Source: Rhizoclosmatium globosum
Lineage: Eukaryota > Chytridiomycota > Chytridiomycetes > Chytridiales > Chytriomycetaceae
DNA: 64,000 bases
Assembly: GCA_002104985.1 (NCBI GenBank)
Contig: MCGO01000005.1
Coordinates: 248,001-312,000, forward strand
Direction: 5' to 3'
How positions within the stretch are numbered: the stretch's first letter is position 1; each line of letters opens with the position of its first letter. Below the pieces are notes generated by a model, which saw nothing but the letters and a program-made list of their open reading frames with translations, had not been told where the DNA came from and made no database searches. The position numbers were made by a program, and so were the translations under genes. Shown one piece after another: positions 57,553 to 64,000 of this stretch.

Positions 57553-58550
57553 ATGCCTCCTCGCCGAAAACCCGCACCACAAGCTACTGAACCAGCACTA
57601 GTGACATCCGGCAAGCGAACACGTTCTTCGCCGGGACAAGCACAACAAACAATCACACCCGAAGCAACCTCTCCTCCCCTCAAACACCAAAAGCGAAGAA
57701 ACGCCGAATCAAGTACGACTTCAACAACAAGTCATCATCGTGTCTCGGCGCCTTCGATCGATACGAGGTGGAATGCATTGACATGCGCAGCCTGGTTCGA
57801 CTCGTACGTGGACAAAGACCAAAGCGAGAAAGACCAGATTGAAATTGATGGAATTCTGAGGTTTTGTGAAGACTGTGGATTGGATCCGTCGGGGGTGAGG
57901 TTCAGTCGTTGTTTCTTCTGGAGCTAACCGACACCAACTCTTCATTTACCAGGCTCTTGTTCTGGCACTTGCGTATAAATTGAAGGCTGCAAGTATGGGT
58001 GTGTTTTCGCGGGCGGAATGGATGAATGGAATGCAGCTGTTGGAGTTGAGTATTGGTTGGTTCGTGAATAGGAAGAGACTAACACGCTTTCAACAGCGTT
58101 GATTCGACCGAAAAACTCAAGAGAAAAGTTGGGACACTGGAAGCGTTGTTAAAAGACTCTGGAGAAACAAAGGAGATTTATGTGTGGGCGTTTCAATTTG
58201 GAAAGGAGAGTAAAGGACGCAAGTACGTCGGTGTTGACGTGAGTATTATACTGATTGTGATTGCCGTTGTCGCTGTATCCTAATTTGGGCTATTATTCTA
58301 GATTGCGAAAGGTCTGTGGAAGCTCCTTCTGAGCGACAAACAACTTTATCGACATGTAGACGAGTTTATTGAGTACTTGGACGACGAAGAAGGACCGGGA
58401 AGTAACGTGAAAGTTGTGACGATGGATCAATGGAAAAGCTTTTATGATTTTAGTACAAGTGTAAAGGACGATTTAAGTAACTACGACGAATCCAGTGCAT
58501 GGCCAGTATTGTTGGATGAATATGTAGAGTATGTGAGGGAGAACCGTTAG
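57553..58550 (+). CDS. DCN1-like protein (cullin neddylation E3 scaffold)
   Basis: Promotes transfer of NEDD8 to cullins by bridging the UBE2M-type E2 and the cullin. Exons 57553-57894, 57953-58044, 58097-58238 and 58302-58550 give 274 residues. Residues 1-70 are basic and Pro/Ser/Thr-rich (nuclear-localisation-like RRKP and KRTR), as in DCUN1D4/5-type members. The PONY domain then follows: DGILRFCEDCGLDPSGALVL, AYKLKAASMGVFSRAEW, FQFGKESKGRKYVGVD, WKLLLSD and DEEGAWP-like WPVLLDEYVEY. The second intron begins GTTGAGT; only this donor keeps phase with the following DVDSTEKLK. Together with CSN8 at 5.8 kb it gives the window both neddylation and deneddylation functions. Confidence 0.9.
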
Positions 58551-58720
58551 AAATGTATGATGTTGGTGAAGTGAAGTTGCAGATGGGATAGTTGAGTTGA
58601 AGTGCATATCTTGAAGAAGTTCTGTTGAATATATTATTATTTGATCGTTTATCATTCTTCTTCTTGTCTGCCTTCTTGATTTGTTTGTTTTGAACACCAT
58701 AGCGAAAAAAGCAAGCAAAG

Positions 58721-61700
58721 ATGTTCCTTGTTGATACATGGACAGCGCCCGCACACCGAGGACCGCCCCTTGAAAGCGAGAGTGCTATGATATGGTACAC
58801 AGTGCCAGTCCCAGGCGAAGGAGGCATCGATGAAGACGCGGCCAGTCATGCAACTGGGGCCGATGTTGTCGCGTTTGGTTCCCTGTTTTCTGTGCGCGTT
58901 TCTGGCCGGGCGGCGAGTGTGTCGTTCCGCGGAAGAAGTGCGGCGTTCGTGTTTTCGGGATCCGGGGCGTCGGCTTTGGCGGTAACGGCCGGCGCGACAG
59001 ACGACGGCGCAGTGCACGTGCTCGTTGCATTAGCAAGCCACATTGTGCGGCTTGTTGTGCCGGCCGATGTTGGGCTGTGGGAAGCCCTCGGCCGCGGTCG
59101 GGTGCTCGACCCGGCGCGCTTCAGCGTGTGCTCGCTGTCTGTGCGTCCGCAGTTGGTGCACTTTGCCGACTTGGACACGGTCGTCGTGAGCACTGCCAAT
59201 GCCCGCATTGTCGTGTTGGATATGCGTGCAGAGCTGTTTGGTGGGTTGCCTTTTCGCTTCGACCAACAAGTCACTCAACAACTCAACAACCCATAGACAA
59301 CCGTGAATTCGATTTGGCTCAAGAAGAACAACGCTCTCTCTCCTCTTACCTTGCTACTCCAATGAAATTATTCGGACGTGCTGCTACTGCCCCCAACACA
59401 CCTTCCCTTCAACCAATTGACCCTACTCACGCAAAGCACATTCAACCCATCGCTCTCACATCTGTATCATATGAAGCTGGCGTTTACGTTTTAGCATACT
59501 GCAGGGATAGAAATGTTCGCGTTTATGATTTGGTGGGAAGGAAACATCTCAAAACCATCCCAACGTCCTCAGTGATTGCGACCAATGGCGGGGCAAACAT
59601 AAGTTTCCTGTTGGGTTCATCAACTGATTCCACTTTATCGAGCCTTCTTCCTCAAAAAGACTCCCTCAATACTTTCTGCAATGCAATCAAAGTGTTTCGT
59701 CTCAAGTCTCTCCCTGACCCAGCCACTAATGGCGCCCTTCTATCATTCAAGCTCGCTGTATTAAATTATGCTACTGACTACGATGAAGATTTTGATGAGA
59801 TGGATGCTGCTGTTGCAGTAAGTTCATTTCACGAGGTTTCATTTACGATATTAAGTTTCTAATTTCTTAATAGTTTGACATCTTTGAAGGTGAAATCACA
59901 CCTCTTGGTCAATTCCGCCAAATTCACCTCATTGGCAAGAAATCAGCCCCACCCCACATCATCAAGGACTTTGATTTCACCCAGTCATCTCCACGCCCTT
60001 CATCAGCCCCAAGAACCCCGTCTCGTATGCCTATTGAGGACGACGATGTAGACATGGGTATCGGTGGTGACTCTGAATGGTACCAAATCTTTTGCGTTAC
60101 TACAGATTCACACGTTGTTGTTGGAGACGTTGAAATTGGCGGTGCAGAAGATGTATCGGGGCTTCGTGTTCGAAGTGGCACTGCATTTGGGGAGCGATGG
60201 GAGCTTGTCTCTTCTTCTACCTCATTTTCCGAACCAACTCAATTCTCGGACGCCAAAAGATACGCCGACTATATATTTGATGGAGGCCGGTTTAGTGCGC
60301 ATACTGTCTTGTGTGCTTTTGAGAACTGGGCGGGGAAATGGTGGAAGGGTGCAGGAGATGTTGTTGTGAGAGAGTTTCAAAGTGTGTTGGGAACGGCAAG
60401 GAGTAGAGTTGTTTCGTGTGTGGAAGAAGTGAGAGATGTGAAGAATGCTGTTTCAACTATGTTGGAACGTGGTCTTGACAGCAACAGTAGTGGAGGGCCT
60501 GTTGACAAGAAGCAGGCTGTTTTGCAGCGATGGCATCAGTTGTTGGAATACTGTATTGAACTCGACAAGACGGAACATGCTGCATTCGGAGTGTCAACTG
60601 CCTCTGGTCTACCGCTTGGATTACTCATCTCAAGACGTGGGCAGATTTCTGCTCTGCGGCCTGTAGATCCTATTGAAGGACTTGAACTTCCAAACATGGT
60701 TCTTGTACCAACAGACGTACTTCGAGGCCACCCCTACCTTCATTCCATTTCGGAGCAACGTTTTAGGGCCGGTGTGGAAAATTTGAATAACTTGTTGAAC
60801 GTTGTGAACGAGACGTTATCTGTTCGTGAACGTTCCGGTTTCTTGGCGAGTGTTCGCGAAGCATTGAAGAAGCCCGTTCAAGGAAGTGTTGAGGCTAGTG
60901 TGTTGAGACCTGGCTTTGAAAAGTGGTTCAAAGAGTCTCTGAGTGGGGAGAAAAAGAACCGAATTCAAGTTGGAGTGGCTAGCGTTTTGGGAGGTATCGA
61001 AGAAGTGTTACAATTTGTGGCGAACGCTTTTGGTGTATCGGGAGGTGCTAGTCAAAGTCCTGGACGAAAAGGCCTAGTAGACTTGTTCAAACTTGGTTCA
61101 AGTACGGTTGGAGAACAGGAAGAGTGGGTTCAGAGTTTGGGGGTCAAAACTTTTGTTGAAGTGGTCGCCGCTCGAGTTAAGGTTTCTGAAAATATCTTGG
61201 TTTTGTTGGGTGTATTAGTTGGACTCAACCAAGGCAATGTTGGAAAGAAAGAAGTGGCACGATGGGTTGGTCTTTACCAGAATGTCGTCGTCGCCGAGTG
61301 GATCTCAAAGACGAACGTCATAACTGTTGAATCTAAAAGCCAGACTGACGATATGATGGATTTGGATGTGGAAGGATCTTCTATTTCCGAAAAGCTGCCT
61401 CTGTCTCTCTTCCTTAGTCGCGCCTTCTCCAAAGAAGGCAGTAAAGGGCTCCAAATCAAGAAACCGACCAAGACTGTTGAGTCTAAGGGGGCTGTATTGC
61501 TCGAATTTGTATACACAGTATTCCGCTCTTTAGGCTTGTTTGCTGTCGCCGAACAAACATCCACTCAACAACAGCTACAATCTGCACCTCCTCTCAAAGT
61601 TTCAAGTCTCCTTATGTATTCTTGTTGGGCTCTTGCTTCAGCAGGTCAAGCCAAGATAGCTGTCGAATTACTTGGGTTTTACCCAAAGGAAACCAATAGC

Positions 61701-64000
61701 TTGCAGTATTTGGACGGCTTTGCGAAGTTGAAAGCTGGTGACTATGATGCAGCAAAGGTGGCTCTGGAGAAGGCTGGAAATTGCTTCATTGGTGGTATGA
61801 TTTGTGAATCCCCTGGTAAAGGCATCTAACTTTTGAAAATAAGGTCTTGGTAAACTTGAGAAGGAATGGCACTTGCTTCTAGAAGACTCAGTATTGGTTG
61901 GTGGGGAATTGGGATACTATCGCCATGTGATTGCTCTCTTTGAAGAAGAACGAGTACATAAAGTGGTCGCACATTTTGCGAAATTGGCCTTAGGTGTTAT
62001 CCCAGACAAGGAGGTTTGTTTGCATGTATCCTGAAGTTGATAACTTACCAACTATTTAGAAAAAACTTCAAAAGGAATTGTACGAGTCTCTCTGGAAAAC
62101 CATGTTTTCTCACTCCTTAGAAGCCAAAGAATTTGAATCTGCTCATGGATTTTTGAAGGAAGCTGAGATTGAGACGTAAATCCTCCAACTTCCCCCCATC
62201 CTTTGAACTGACGTATTCATCTACAGGCAAAAAATATGCATCCGAAGCTTTATCACTGCTCTGTGTCAGAATCATGAAATCGATGCTTTGTGTTGTCGAT
62301 ATGTGTTTGGAAAACTTCAATCTGAAGTAGAAGAAACACTCATTTTCCAAGCTAAAGCAAGAAAAGTTGCTCCAATTCCATCGGCGCAGAAAGGAACTCC
62401 CATCAGTGAACCCAATTATCATCAAATTCTGTATTGTTATTACACGACTCGAGGAAACAACAGAGATGGTAACGCGTCTTTTCAGTTTTGACCAGAAGTT
62501 GACTCAACCTAATAGCCGCTGCAATCATGTATGACTACGCTCGTCGATTGAACTCTGTGTCTTCTTTGGATATCGGTGGCGGGTCGCTCGTTGGGGTGAT
62601 CACCGAGCAATCAAGGGCATATTTGGCAGCCATCAACTCCTTGTCGCTTGTTGCCGAAGATTACCGTTGGATTTTGTACAAAACAACTGTGGAGAGTGCA
62701 TCGCATCCATTGGTAACATCATGCGTCTTAGTTCTATTGTTTTTTAACTTGCGAGTAGGCAAAGCGAAGAAAAGTTGGACTCGTTACCAACGATTCTGAC
62801 TATGGAACAAATGGTATGTCCCCTGACTATCGTGTTCCAAATGTTAACGATGAAGTTGCAGTCAAATCATCCCAAGCAAGGAACCAAGAAATTGTTGACT
62901 TGGATGAAATTCGCAAAGAATACACGCTGACTATGGCAAAGTTAACTCTTGCTCATCATTATCGTGACTTATCAGTATCAGCCGGCCTTCCTGACCCAGA
63001 AGTTGCCGTGAAGTTGCTGGCTGAAAACGCTCAGTTTGACCAAGCCATTCTTCTTGCTGAAACTTTTAAAATAAGGTTGGATGAAATATTTGGACGCTTC
63101 GGGGCACATTGTGTGGTTCTGATGGAAGCTGACATCAACTCTGGGTAAGGATTTTGGTGAATTCCAGGTCGCAGCTAAAAATACCACAGCATCAAGGCTC
63201 CATATCAACCAGTTATTGATGATGCTCCTGTGGAGTGGGAAGGAACCAACTCTGATAAGGCGTGGTTATCTCTAAAGTTGAGACTGGAACAACAGCAACG
63301 AAAAAGAAAGCATACCACATATACGCTGCGGAAAGCGATTGCAGATCGAAGTCTGGCACAAAGCTCAAAGGTTGATTTGCCTGATTGGTTGATCAATGGT
63401 TTCAAGGTGACAAAATCATGGATAATGTAACTATTCCCTAACAGATCAATGCACAGGTCGAGAAACCCGAAGATTTGATTCACGTTTACCTCAGCCATAA
63501 CTTGACGAAAAAGGCAGCTCAATTTGCCATTGATTTTGTGACCCAAGTGAGTCTTTTGGTGCTGGCGTATCTGAAACACTAACGTACAAACTAAGTATAC
63601 CAACTCTTTGCCTGAATTTGGTGACCGCATACAACCCAGCCACAGCGTGAAATTACTACCATATTCGGCCCTTGATCAACTTATCGCAACACTTGATGAA
63701 GTCACGGCTGGTGCTGCCAATGAGGAGTTAAAGGACCTTCGCACCAGGCTGGCCGCTTCCTTATACACCTACTTGTTACGAACTGGAGAAGATACCATCA
63801 ATTTTATCGGAAAAGATTCTGCGAACACTGCCAAAATTGCCCATGCAATTGCTGCACAACCTCCGCAACATATTTCAAAAACGTTACGACATGAAGGAGC
63901 TATGGGTCCTTTCGCTAACAAGACGTTAACCAAAGACATGAGTGGGGTTTTAAGTGGAGGAGGTAGCAGTTCCATCTTATCACGACTTGGACCAGCTGTT
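58721..64000 (+). CDS. NUP160: Nucleoporin NUP160-like (Nup120), 3' end outside the window
   Basis: Scaffold nucleoporin of the Y-complex of the nuclear pore. Exons so far: 58721-59240, 59297-59817, 59874-61794, 61844-62013, 62060-62175, 62227-62468, 62516-62712, 62759-63144, 63190-63406, 63445-63546 and 63596 to the window end; about 1599 residues in phase, already longer than human NUP160. The N-terminal half is a beta-propeller (YVLAYCRDRNVRVYDLVG). The helical half carries family-like segments: LGYYRHVIALFEEE, NYHQILYCYYTTRGN then AAAIMYDYARRLNS, EIVDLDEIRKEYTL and LPDWLINGFK. Start: the first ATG of the conserved frame. The predicted protein runs off the window with an open frame. Confidence 0.85.

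Overview
The window looks like nuclear DNA of a zoosporic fungus, most likely a chytrid (Chytridiomycota). Genes are compact, with spliceosomal introns mostly of 44-80 nt. The set mixes fungal metabolism (anthranilate phosphoribosyltransferase) with proteins usually kept only by organisms that build centrioles or flagella (a CEP120-like protein, an EFCAB5-like protein and a further candidate). No rRNA, tRNA or CRISPR array was recognised. All calls come from reading translations, motifs and splice signals by eye; no database search was run.

Layout. 0.4-10.7 kb: PLP-dependent decarboxylase, MGH1-like glycoside hydrolase, COP9 signalosome subunit 8, TRP4, and an MSS51-like MYND protein with an unusual membrane-anchored N-terminus. 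10.9-19.1 kb: a large EFCAB5-like gene, an unidentified proline/tyrosine-rich gene and a gene with repeated CCCH plus zinc-knuckle units. 19.2-22.8 kb: the most striking gene, a putative receptor joining a bacterial glycine-betaine-type binding domain to a Cys-rich region and a multi-pass membrane domain. 22.9-34.2 kb: LARP1, RRP7, CEP120-like and AMPK beta. 34.4-39.6 kb: a Plavaka/KDZ-like DNA transposon with a divergent second gene. 39.7-42.9 kb: OTU1, GPALPP1-like and LAMTOR1-like. 43.2-49.4 kb: two secreted proteins sharing a propeller-like repeat domain, a SET-domain gene and a gene-poor 2.5 kb stretch. 49.5-58.6 kb: METTL3-like m6A methyltransferase, a GFO/IDH/MocA oxidoreductase, a PEP-mutase/isocitrate-lyase family protein, a long coiled-coil protein, two tandem atypical Rho GTPases and a DCN1-like protein. 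58.7-64.0 kb: NUP160-like, running off the window.

Functional themes: centriole/flagellum (CEP120-like, EFCAB5-like), TOR/AMPK nutrient signalling and its translational output (LAMTOR1-like, AMPK beta, LARP1), cullin neddylation control (CSN8, DCN1-like), and RNA metabolism (RRP7, METTL3-like, LARP1). Many genes are divergent pairs with very short shared promoters (29, 66 and 102 bp between start codons). Exon coordinates were derived from splice-site phase; where they are uncertain the entry says so.
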